From Balanoglossus misakiensis (taxonomy: Eukaryota > Hemichordata), in assembly GCA_040954595.2 (NCBI GenBank), contig CM082582.2, positions 1,674,001 through 1,738,000 of the forward strand: 64,000 nucleotides of DNA, given 5' to 3'. The stretch's first letter is position 1. Every line of letters starts with the position of its first letter. The position numbers were made by a program, and so were the translations under genes. Below the pieces are notes generated by a model. The model searched no databases. It saw nothing but the letters and a program-made list of their open reading frames with translations, and had not been told where the DNA came from. Below are positions 39,850-51,383 of the stretch, piece by piece.

Positions 39850-42800
39850 TTTTCGACTTTGCAAAATCTCAAAATTTCGTCGAATTTGAAAAAAATCATG
39901 GGTTCTTGCAAAATCTCAAAATTTCGTCGATTTTGAAAACAATCATGGGTTCGTTGAATTGTGAAAAAAAACATGGATGAAAATCATCAAAAAATGACAA
40001 ATTTTCGACTTTGCAAAATCTCAAAATTTCGTCGATTTTGAAAAAAAATCATGGGTTCGTCGATTTTTGAAAAAAAAAATGGGTGAAAATCATCAAAATG
40101 ACCAATGTTTGACTTTGCAAATCTCAAAATTTCGTCGATTTTTGAAAAAAAAATCATGGGCTATAGCTCATGAAAATCATCAACAAATGTCAAATTTTCA
40201 ACTTTGCGAAATCTCAAAATATCGTCGATTTTTGAAAAATAAACATGGGTTCGTCGATTTTTGAAAAAAAAATCACGGGCTATAGCTGATGAAAATCATC
40301 AACAAATGTCAAATTTTCAACTTTGCGAAATCTCAAAATTTCGTCGATTTTGAAAAAAATTATGGGTTCGTCGATTTTTGAAAAAAATCATGGGTGAAAA
40401 TTATCAAAAAATGACAAATTTTCGACTGCAAAATCTCAAAATTTCGTCGATTTCGATAAAAATCATGGGTTCGTCGATTTTTGAAAAAAAAACATGGGTG
40501 AAAATCATCAAAAAATGAAAAATTTTCGACTGCAAAATCTCAAAATTTGGTCGATTTTGAAAAAAATTATGGGTTCGTCGATTTTTGAAAAAAAATCATG
40601 GGTGAAAATCATCAAAAAATGACAAATTTTCGATTTTGCAAAATCTCAAAAATTCGTCGATTTTGAAAAAAAATCATGGGTTCGTCGATTGTTTAAAAAA
40701 AACATGGGTGAAAATCAACAAAATGACAAATTTTCGACTGCAAAATCTCAAAATTTCGTCGATTTTTGAAAAAAAAATCATTGGCTATAGCTCATGAAAA
40801 TCATCAACAAATGTCAAATTTTCAACTTTGCGAAATCTCAAAATATCGTCGATTTTTGAAAAAAAAACATGGGTTCGTCGATTTTTGAAAAAAAACATGG
40901 GTGAAAATCATCAAAAAATGACAAATTTTCGACTTTGCAAAATCTCAAAATTTCGTCGATTTTGAAAAAAATTATGGGTTCGTCGATTTTTGAAAAAAAT
41001 CATGGGTGAAAATCATCAAAAAATGACAAATTTTCGACTTTGCAAAATCTCAAAATTTCGTCGAATTTTGAAAAAAAATTATGGGTTCGTTGATTTTTGA
41101 AAAAAAACGGGTGAAAATCTTCAGAAAATTACAAATTTTCGACTTTGCAAAATCTTAAAATTTTGTCGATTTTTGAAAAAAAATCATGGGTGAAAATCAT
41201 CAAAAAAATGACAAATTTTTGATTTTGCAAAATCTCAAAATTTCGTCGATTTTGAAAAAAAATCACGGGTTCGTCGATTTTTTAGAAAAACATGGGTGAA
41301 AACCATCAAAAAATGACAAATTTTCGACTGCAAAATCTCAAAATTTCGTCGATTTTTGAAAAATAAACATGGGTTCGTCGATTTTTGAAAAAAAAATCAC
41401 GGGCTATAGCTCATGAAAATCATCAACAAATGTCAAATTTTCAACTTTGCGAAATCTCAAAATTTCGTCGATTTTGAAAAAAATTATGGGTTCGTCGATT
41501 TTTGAAAAAAATCATGGGTGAAAATTATCAAAAAATGACAAATTTTCGACTGCAAAATCTCAAAATTTCGTCGATTTCGATAAAAATCATGGGTTCGTCG
41601 ATTTTTGAAAAAAAAAACATGGGTGAAAATCATCAAAAAATTACAAATTTTCGACTGCAAAATCTCAAAATTTGGTCGATTTTTGAAAAAAATCATGGTG
41701 AAAATCATCAAAAAATGACAAATTTTCGACTTTGCAAAATCTCAAAATTTCGTCGAATTTGAAAAAAATCATGGGTTCTTGCAAAATCTCAAAATTTCGT
41801 CGATTTTGAAAACAATCATGGGTTCGTTGAATTGTGAAAAAAAACATGGATGAAAATCATCAAAAAATGACAAATTTTCGACTTTGCAAAATCTCAAAAT
41901 TTCGTCGATTTTGAAAAAAAATCATGGGTTCGTCGATTTTTGAAAAAAAAAATGGGTGAAAATCATCAAAATGACCAATGTTTGACTTTGCAAATCTCAA
42001 AATTTCGTCGATTTTTGAAAAAAAAATCATGGGCTATAGCTCATGAAAATCATCAACAAATGTCAAATTTTCAACTTTGCGAAATCTCAAAATATCGTCG
42101 ATTTTTGAAAAATAAACATGGGTTCGTCGATTTTTGAAAAAAAAATCACGGGCTATAGCTCATGAAAATCATCAACAAATGTCAAATTTTCAACTTTGCG
42201 AAATCTCAAAATTTCGTCGATTTCGATAAAAATCATGGGTTCGTCGATTTTTGAAAAAAAAACATGGGTGAAAATCATCAAAAAATGAAAAATTTTCGAC
42301 TGCAAAATCTCAAAATTTGGTCGATTTTGAAAAAAATTATGGGTTCGTCGATTTTTGAAAAAAAATCATGGGTGAAAATCATCAAAAAATGACAAATTTT
42401 CGATTTTGCAAAATCTCAAAAATTCGTCGATTTTGAAAAAAAATCATGGGTTCGTCGATTGTTTAAAAAAAACATGGGTGAAAATCAACAAAATGACAAA
42501 TTTTCGACTGCAAAATCTCAAAATTTCGTCGATTTTTGAAAAAAAAATCATTGGCTATAGCTCATGAAAATCATCAACAAATGTCAAATTTTCAACTTTG
42601 CGAAATCTCAAAATATCGTCGATTTTTGAAAAAAAAACATGGGTTCGTCGATTTTTGAAAAAAAACATGGGTGAAAATCATCAAAAAATGACAAATTTTC
42701 GACTTTGCAAAATCTCAAAATTTCGTCGATTTTGAAAAAAATTATGGGTTCGTCGATTTTTGAAAAAAATCATGGGTGAAAATCATCAAAAAATGACAAA

Positions 42801-44340
42801 TTTTCGACTTTGCAAAATCTCAAAATTTCGTCGAATTTTGAAAAAAAATTATGGGTTCGTTGATTTTTGAAAAAAAACGGGTGAAAATCATCAAAAAATT
42901 ACAAATTTTCGACTTTGCAAAATCTTAAAATTTTGTCGATTTTTGAAAAAAAATCATGGGTGAAAATCATCAAAAAAATGACAAATTTTTGATTTTGCAA
43001 AATCTCAAAATTTCGTCGATTTTGAAAAAAAAATCACGGGTTCGTCGATTTTTTAGAAAAACATGGGTGAAAACCATCAAAAAATGACAAATTTTCGACT
43101 GCAAAATCTCAAAATTTCGTCGATTTTTGAAAAATAAACATGGGTTCGTCGATTTTTGAAAAAAAAATCACGGGCTATAGCTCATGAAAATCATCAACAA
43201 ATGTCAAATTTTCAACTTTGCGAAATCTCAAAATTTCGTCGATTTTGAAAAAAATTATGGGTTCGTCGATTTTTGAAAAAAATCATGGGTGAAAATTATC
43301 AAAAAATGACAAATTTTCGACTGCAAAATCTCAAAATTTCGTCGATTTCGATAAAAATCATGGGTTCGTCGATTTTTGAAAAAAAAAACATGGGTGAAAA
43401 TCATCAAAAAATTACAAATTTTCGACTGCAAAATCTCAAAATTTGGTCGATTTTTGAAAAAAATCATGGTGAAAATCATCAAAAAATGAAAAATTTTCGA
43501 CTTTGCAAAATCTCAAAATTTCGTCGATTTTGAAAAAAATTATGGGTTCGTCGATTTTTGAAAAAAAATCATGGGTGAAAATCATCAAAAAATGACAAAT
43601 TTTCGATTTTGCAAAATCTCAAAAATTCGTCGATTTTGAAAAAAAATCATGGGTTCGTCGATTGTTTAAAAAAAACATGGGTGAAAATCAACAAAATGAC
43701 AAATTTTCGACTGCAAAATCTCAAAATTTCGTCGATTTTTGAAAAAAAAATCATTGGCTATAGCTCATGAAAATCATCAACAAATGTCAAATTTTCAACT
43801 TTGCGAAATCTCAAAATATCGTCGATTTTTGAAAAAAAAACATGGGTTCGTCGATTTTTGAAAAAAAACATGGGTGAAAATCATCAAAAAATGACAAATT
43901 TTCGACTTTGCAAAATCTCAAAATTTCGTCGATTTTGAAAAAAATTATGGGTTCGTCGATTTTTGAAAAAAATCATGGGTGAAAATCATCAAAAAATGAC
44001 AAATTTTCGACTTTGCAAAATCTCAAAATTTCGTCGAATTTTGAAAAAAAATTATGGGTTCGTTGATTTTTGAAAAAAAACGGGTGAAAATCATCAAAAA
44101 ATTACAAATTTTCGACTTTGCAAAATCTTAAAATTTTGTCGATTTTTGAAAAAAAATCATGGGTGAAAATCATCAAAAAAATGACAAATTTTTGATTTTG
44201 CAAAATCTCAAAATTTCGTCGATTTTGAAAAAAAATCACGGGTTCGTCGATTTTTTAGAAAAACATGGGTGAAAACCATCAAAAAATGACAAATTTTCGA
44301 CTGCAAAATCTCAAAATTTCGTCGATTTTTGAAAAAAAAA
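39850..44340 (+). repeat. About 1.8-kb higher-order repeat in array III
   Basis: The stretch starting near 39,850 repeats with an offset of 1,873 bp (40,067 to 41,940), dropping to 1,771 bp after about 42,220 where the second copy lacks about 102 bp. A third, partial copy begins near 43,530 with an offset of about 1,203 bp (42,553 to 43,756). The units are therefore two near-complete copies and one shortened copy. Confidence 0.75.
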
Positions 44341-45929
44341 TCATTGGCTATAGCTCATGAAAATCATCAACAAATGTCAAATTTTCAACTTTGCGAAATC
44401 TCAAAATATCGTCGATTTTTGAAAAAAAAACATGGGTTCGTCGATTTTTGAAAAAAAACATGGGTGAAAATCATCAAAAAATGAAAAATTTTCGACTTTG
44501 CAAAATCTCAAAATTTCGTCGATTTTGAAAAAAATTATGGGTTCGTCGATTTTTGAAAAAAATCATGGGTGAAAATCATCAAAAAATGACAAATTTTCGA
44601 CTTTGCAAAATCTCAAAATTTCGTCGAATTTTGAAAAAAAATTATGGGTTCGTTGATTTTTGAAAAAAAACATGGGTGAAAACCATCAAAAAATGACAAA
44701 TTTTCGACTGCAAAATCTCAAAATTTCGTCGATTTTTGAAAAAAAACATGCGTTCGTCGATTTTTGAAAAAAAAAAAAACATTGGTGAAAATCATCAAAA
44801 AATGAAACATTTTTGACTGCAAAATCTCAAAATTTCGTCGATTTTTGAAAAAAAAATCATGGGTGAAAATCATCAAAAAAATGACAAATTTTTGATTTTG
44901 CAAAATCTCAAAATTTCGTCGATTTTGAAAAAAAATCACGGGTTCGTCGATTTTTTAAAAAAACATGAGTGAAAACCATCAACAAATGTCAAATTTTCAA
45001 CTTTGCGAAATCTCAAAATTTCGTCGATTTTGAAAAAAATTATGGGTTCGCGAATTTTTGATAAAAAAACATGGGTGAAAATCATCAAAAAATTACAAAT
45101 TTTCGACTGCAAAATCTCAAAATTTGGTCGATTTTTGAAAAAAATCATGGTGAAAATCATCAAAAAATGACAAATTTTTGATTTTGCAAAATCTCAAAAT
45201 TTCGTCGATTTTGAAAAAAATTATGGGTTCGTCGATTTTTGAAAAAAAAACATGGGTGAATTTTCGACTTTGCAAAATCTCAAAATTTCGTCGATTTTGA
45301 AAAAAATCATGGGTTCGTTGATTTTTTAGAAAAACATGGGTGAAAACCATCAAAAAATGACAAATTTTCGACTGCAAAATCTCAAAATTTCGTCGATTTT
45401 TGAAAAAAAACATGCGTTCGTCGATTTTTGAAAAAAAAAAAACATTGGTGAAAATCATCAAAAAATGAAACATTTTTGACTGCAAAATCTCAAAATTTCG
45501 TCGATTTTTGAAAAAAAAATCATGGGTGACAATCATCAAAAAAATGACAAATTTTTGATTTTGCAAAATCTCAAAATTTCGTCGATTTTGAAAAAAAACA
45601 TGGGTTCGTCGATTTTTGAAAAAAAAACGGGTGAAAATCATCAAAAAATGAAACATTTTAGACTTTGCAAAATCTCAAAATTTCGTCAATTTTGAAAAAA
45701 ATCATGGGTTCGTTGATTTTTTAAAAAAAACATGGGTGAAAATCATCAAAAATTTACAAATTTTCGACTGCAAAATCTCAAAATTTCGTCGATTTTGAAA
45801 AAAATTATGGGTTCGTCGACTTTTGAAAAAAAATCATGGGTGAAAATCATCAAAAAATGACAAATTTTCGATTTTGCAAAATCTCAAAAATTCGTCGATT
45901 TTAAAAAAAAATCATGGGTTCGTCGATTG

Positions 45930-48890
45930 TTTAAAAGAAACATGGGTGAAAATCAACAAAATGACAAATTTTCGACTGCAAAATCTCAAAATTTCGTCGA
46001 TTTTTGAAAAAAAAATCATTGGCTATAGCTCATGAAAATCATCAACAAATGTCAAATTTTCAACTTTGCGAAATCTCAAAATATCGTCGATTTTTGAAAA
46101 AAAACATGGGTTCGTCGATTTTTGAAAAAAAACATGGGTGAAAATCATCAAAAAATGACAAATTTTCGACTTTGCAAAATCTCAAAATTTCGTCGATTTT
46201 GAAAAAAATTATGGGTTCGTCGATTTTTGAAAAAAATCATGGGTGAAAATCATCAAAAAATTACAAATTTTCGACTTTGCAAAATCTTAAAATTTTGTCG
46301 ATTTTGAAAAAAAAATCACGGGTTCGTCGATTTTTTAGAAAAACATGGGTGAAAACCATCAAAAAATGACATTTTCGACTGCAAAATCTCAAAATTTCGT
46401 CGATTTTTGAAAAAAAACATGCGTTCGTCGATTTTTGAAAAAAAAAAAACATTGGTGAAAATCATCAAAAAACTAAACATTTTTGACTGCAAAATCTCAA
46501 AATTTCGTCGATTTTTGAAAAAAAAATCATGGGTGAAAATCATCAAAAAAATGACAAATTTTTGATTTTGCAAAATCTCAAAATTTCGTCGATTTTGAAA
46601 AAAAACATGGGTTCGTCGATTTTTGAAAAAAAAAAACATGGGTGAAAATCATCAAAAAATGAAACATTTTAGACTTTGCAAAATCTCAAAATTTCGTCGA
46701 TTTTGAAAAAAATCATGGGTTCGTTGATTTTTTTAAAAAAACATGGGTGAAAATCATCAAAAATTTACAAATTTTCGACTGCAAAATCTCAAAATTTCGT
46801 CGATTTTTGAAAAAAAAATCATGGGTGAAAATCCTCAAAAAAACGACAAATTTTTGATTTTGCAAAATTTCAAAATTTCGTCGATTTTGAAAAAAAAATC
46901 ATGGGTTCGTCGATTGTTTAAAAAAAACATGGGTGAAAATCAACAAAATGACAAATTTTCGACTGCAAAATCTCAAAATTTCGTCGATTTTTGAAAAAAA
47001 AATCATTGGCTATAGCTCATGAAAATCATCAACAAATGTCAAATTTTCAACTTTGCGAAATCTCAAAATATCGTCGATTTTTGAAAAAAAACATGGGTTC
47101 GTCGATTTTTGAAAAAAAACATGGGTGAAAATCATCAAAAAATGACAAATTTTCGACTTTGCAAAATCTCAAAATTTCGTCGATTTTGAAAAAAATTATG
47201 GGTTCGTCGATTTTTGAAAAAAATCATGGGTGAAAATCATCAAAAAATTACAAATTTTCGACTTTGCAAAATCTTAAAATTTTGTCGATTTTGAAAAAAA
47301 AATCACGGGTTCGTCGATTTTTTAGAAAAACATGGGTGAAAACCATCAAAAAATGACATTTTCGACTGCAAAATCTCAAAATTTCGTCGATTTTTGAAAA
47401 AAAACATGCGTTCGTCGATTTTTGAAAAAAAAAAAACATTGGTGAAAATCATCAAAAAACTAAACATTTTTGACTGCAAAATCTCAAAATTTCGTCGATT
47501 TTTGAAAAAAAAATCATGGGTGAAAATCATCAAAAAAATGACAAATTTTTGATTTTGCAAAATCTCAAAATTTCGTCGATTTTGAAAAAAAACATGGGTT
47601 CGTCGATTTTTGAAAAAAAAAAACATGGGTGAAAATCATCAAAAAATGAAACATTTTAGACTTTGCAAAATCTCAAAATTTCGTCGATTTTGAAAAAAAT
47701 CATGGGTTCGTTGATTTTTTTAAAAAAACATGGGTGAAAATCATCAAAAATTTACAAATTTTCGACTGCAAAATCTCAAAATTTCGTCGATTTTTGAAAA
47801 AAAAATCATGGGTGAAAATCCTCAAAAAAACGACAAATTTTTGATTTTGCAAAATTTCAAAATTTCGTCGATTTTGAAAAAAAAATCATGGGTTCGTCGA
47901 TTGTTTAAAAAAAACATGGGTGAAAATCAACAAAATGACAAATTTTCGACTGCAAAATCTCAAAATTTCGTCGATTTTTGAAAAAAAAATCATAGGCTAT
48001 AGCTCATGAAAATCATCAACAAATGTCAAATTTTCAACTTTGCGAAATCTCAAAATATCGTCGATTTTTTAAAAAAAAACATGGGTTCGTCGATTTTTGA
48101 AAAAAAACATGGGTGAAAATCATCAAAAAATGACAAATTTTCGACTTTGCAAAATCTCAAAATTTCGTCGATTTTGAAAAAAATTATGGGTTCGTCGATT
48201 TTTGAAAAAAATCATGGGTGAAAATCATCAAAAAATGACAAATTTTCGACTTTGCAAAAATCTCAAAATTTCGTCGAATTTTGAAAAAAAATTATGGGTT
48301 CGTTGATTTTTGAAAAAAAACATGGGTGAAAATCATCAAAAAATTACAAATTTTCGACTTTGCAAAATCTTAAAATTTTGTCGATTTTTGAAAAAAAATC
48401 ATGGGTGAAAATCATCAAAAAAATGACAAATTTTTGATTTTGCAAAATCTCAAAATTTCGTCGATTTTGAAAAAAAATCACGGGTTCCTCGATTTTTTAG
48501 AAAAACATGGGTGAAAACCATCAAAAAATGACAAATTTTCGACTGCAAAATCTCAAAATTTCGTCGATTTTTGAAAAAAAACATGCGTTCGTCGATTTTT
48601 GAAAAAAAAAAACATTGGTGAAAATCATCAAAAAATGAAACATTTTTGACTGCAAAATCTCAAAATTTTGTCGATTTTTGAAAAAAAAATCATGGGTGAA
48701 AATCATCAAAAAAATGACAAATTTTGGATTTTGCAAAATCTCAAAATTTCGTCGATTTTGAAAAAAAACATGGGTTCGTCGATTTTTGAAAAAAAAAAAC
48801 ATGGGTGAAAATCATCAAAAAATGAAACATTTTAGACTTTGCAAAATCTCAAAATTTCGTCGATTTTGAAAAAAATCATGGGTTCGTTGA
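45930..48890 (+). repeat. 987-bp higher-order repeat in array III
   Basis: The GGCTATAGC marker occurs at 46,021, 47,008 and about 47,995, at steps of 987 bp. The first two units appear essentially identical; the third diverges after a few hundred bases but shares the later order of monomers. Confidence 0.8.
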
Positions 48891-49229
48891 TTTTTTTAAA
48901 AAAAACGGGTGAAAATCATCAAAAATTTACAAATTTTCGACTGCAAAATCTCAAAATTTCGTCGATTTTTGAAAAAAAAATCATGGGTGAAAATCCTCAA
49001 AAAAACGACAAATTTTTGATTTTGCAAAATTTCAAAATTTCGTCGATTTTGAAAAAAAATCATGGGTTCGTTGATTTTTTTAAAAAAACATGGGTGAAAA
49101 TCATCAAAAAATGAAAAATTTTCGACTTTGCAAAATCTCAAAATTTCGTCGATTTTGAAAAAAATTATGGGTTCGTCGATTTTTGAAAAAAAATCATGGG
49201 TGAAAATCATCAAAAAATGACAAATTTTC

Positions 49230-49880
49230 GATTTTGCAAAATCTCAAAAGTTCGTCGATTTTGAAAAAAAAATCATGGGTTCGTCGATTGAAAAAAACAT
49301 GGGTGAAAATCAACAAAATGACAAATTTTCGACTGCAAAATCTCAAAATTTCGTCGATTTTTGAAAATAAAATCATAGGCTATAGCTCATGAAAATCATC
49401 AACAAATGTCAAATTTTCAACTTTGCGAAATCTCAAAATATCGTCGATTTTTGAAAAAAAAAACATGTGTTCGTCGATTTTTGAAAAAAAAAAACATGGG
49501 TGAAAATCATCAAAAAATGACAAATTTTCGACTTTGCAAAATCTCAAAATTTCGTCGATTTTGAAAAAAAATATGGGTTCGTCGATTTTTGAAAAAATCA
49601 TGGGTGAAAATCATCAAAAAATGACAAATTTTCGATTTTGCAAAATCTCAAAAGTTCGTCGATTTTGAAAAAAAAATCATGGGTTCGTCGATTGTTTAAA
49701 AAAAACATGGGTGAAAATCAACAAAATGACAAATTTTCGACTGCAAAATCTCAAAATTTCGTCGATTTTTGAAAAAAAAATCATAGGCTATAGCTCATGA
49801 AAATCATCAACAAATGTCAAATTTTCAACTTTGCGAAATCTCAAAATATCGTCGATTTTTGAAAAAAAAAACATGTGTTC
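49230..49880 (+). repeat. About 407-bp local duplication near the end of array III
   Basis: Units containing CAAAAGTTCGTCG and the CATAGGCTATAGC variant occur at about 49,245-49,490 and again about 407 bp downstream, with small differences in A-runs and a shortened CGATTGAAAA unit in the first. Confidence 0.65.
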
Positions 49881-50397
49881 GTCGATTTTTGAAAAAAAAA
49901 AAAACATGGGTGAAAATCATCAAAAAATGACAAATTTTCGACTGCAAAATCTCAAAATTTCGTCGATTTTTGAAAAAAAATCATGGGTGAAAATCATCAA
50001 AAAAATGACAAATTTTTGATTTTGCAAAATCTCAAAATTTCGTCGATTTTGAAAAAAATCACGGGTTCGTCGATTTTTTAAAAAAACATGGGTGAAAATC
50101 ATCAAAAAATGAAACATTTTAGACTGCAAAATCTCAAAATTTCGTCGATTTTGAAAAAAATTATGGGTTCGTCGACTTTTAAAAAAAAATCATGGGTGAA
50201 AATCATCAAAAAATGACAAATTTTCGAGTTTGCAAAATCTCAAAATTTCGTAGATTTTTGAAAAAAATCATGGGTGAAAATCATCAAAAAATGAAAAATT
50301 TTCGACTTTGCAAAATCTCAAAATTTCGTCGATTTTGAAAAAAATCATGGGTTCGTCGATTTTTGAAAAAAAAACATCGGTGAAAATCATCAAAAAA

Positions 50398-51383
50398 CAT
50401 AGGTACTTGACTCAGAGTAAACAAGATTGTGTAATTGATACATGTCAGAACGAGATAGAGATATCACGCGCTAAGTTCATGTTTAAGAAATATTAAGATG
50501 ACGTGTTCCTTTTATGACATAATACTTGACTAACGTATTAATAAGAGGTGGTGAAATTTGATATCACATTATTATCACCGGAGATCCGTGACGGGAGTCA
50601 ACGAGCATGGATAGAGTCGTGTAATTCTTACGTGTGACCAGTAATAAACCAGAACTATTTGTGTTACTCGGAAAACTTGTTGTAAGTCTCGTTATGCCTC
50701 TCGTTAAGTTTACGATATGCCGGGTACCTCTCTCTGACTCTATGAATATGTTGGGTGGAGAAGGAGAGGGAGAGAATTTACACTCTCACCCTTCGGACGT
50801 GGCTGATTCCCCAAAGAAGCCCCGATGAGGTAAACGTCCGAAGGATGGCGGGCGTAACAAAACTACAGTGTTCGCAACATGACCTCAGGTCCGCCGCAGG
50901 TTTTGCATGTTACAGCAGAAAACATCTCCGTCAGACCACTAAAAGTAATACCTTTCGGACATAAATTATTTATCTTGAAAGATATTGCTGTATGCAAATT
51001 TCATCTCCGGATTGCTATCGGCGAATCATACCGAGGCTGTCGTCGCTATAGTTGGGACAGACAGTCGAGACCCATATTGTATTGTAAGGAAAGTTTTAGA
51101 CGCAACTTAATCAAAGCAGGTATAGTTAGCAGAGCAGATTAAGTTAGCAGAGGAGTGTCGGTATCGTCCACCGTAAACAGGTGTATTCCTATCGGATTTC
51201 AAGCGACAGTCAATTCCACTGGTCATCGATGTTTTTCTCCAAGGTGTTTGAAATACGTCTGTTCGATAGAGTCGTTGTTCCAAAATATGCACGGATGCAC
51301 GGAATGCGACCACATCTGGTTGTTGACAACAAACTAAGGTAGATTATGACTATAATCCCAACTGTCTCCTGTGTGACACACTC
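50398..51383. other. Non-satellite flank without a recognised gene
   Basis: Ordinary-complexity sequence right of the satellite. Reading frames are short and unlike any family I know. It holds an 11-bp perfect inverted repeat (CCTTCGGACGT at 50,790-50,800 and ACGTCCGAAGG at 50,834-50,844) and, at 51,050-51,086, a 37-bp stretch beginning AGTTGGGACAGACAGTCGAG that recurs at 61,577-61,613, so homology between the two flanks starts before the 1.9-kb repeats. Confidence 0.6.

Larger units (their letters stand above)
39606..50397 (+). repeat. Satellite array III (related subfamily, + orientation)
   Basis: Same monomer family in + orientation, but dominated by long composite units in which GGGTTCGTCGATTTTTG blocks alternate with full or shortened (CGACTGCAAAATC) monomers. 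About fifteen copies carry a distinctive variant with GGCTATAGCTCATG, CAACAAATGTC and CAACTTTGCGAAATC (for example near 40,160, 41,403, 42,553, 46,021, 49,378). The array ends inside a monomer at about 50,397, where unrelated sequence begins. Confidence 0.95.

Noticed and set aside
36441-50129. Long frames such as 45,117-45,656 (179 codons, - strand) as proteins
   Set aside because: Phe- and Lys-rich translation of satellite DNA; the same peptide words recur at every monomer on the antisense strand.
1-50397. CENP-B box in the satellite
   Set aside because: The monomer has TTCG and CGTCG motifs, but I found no match to the TTCG-N4-A-N2-CGGG core.
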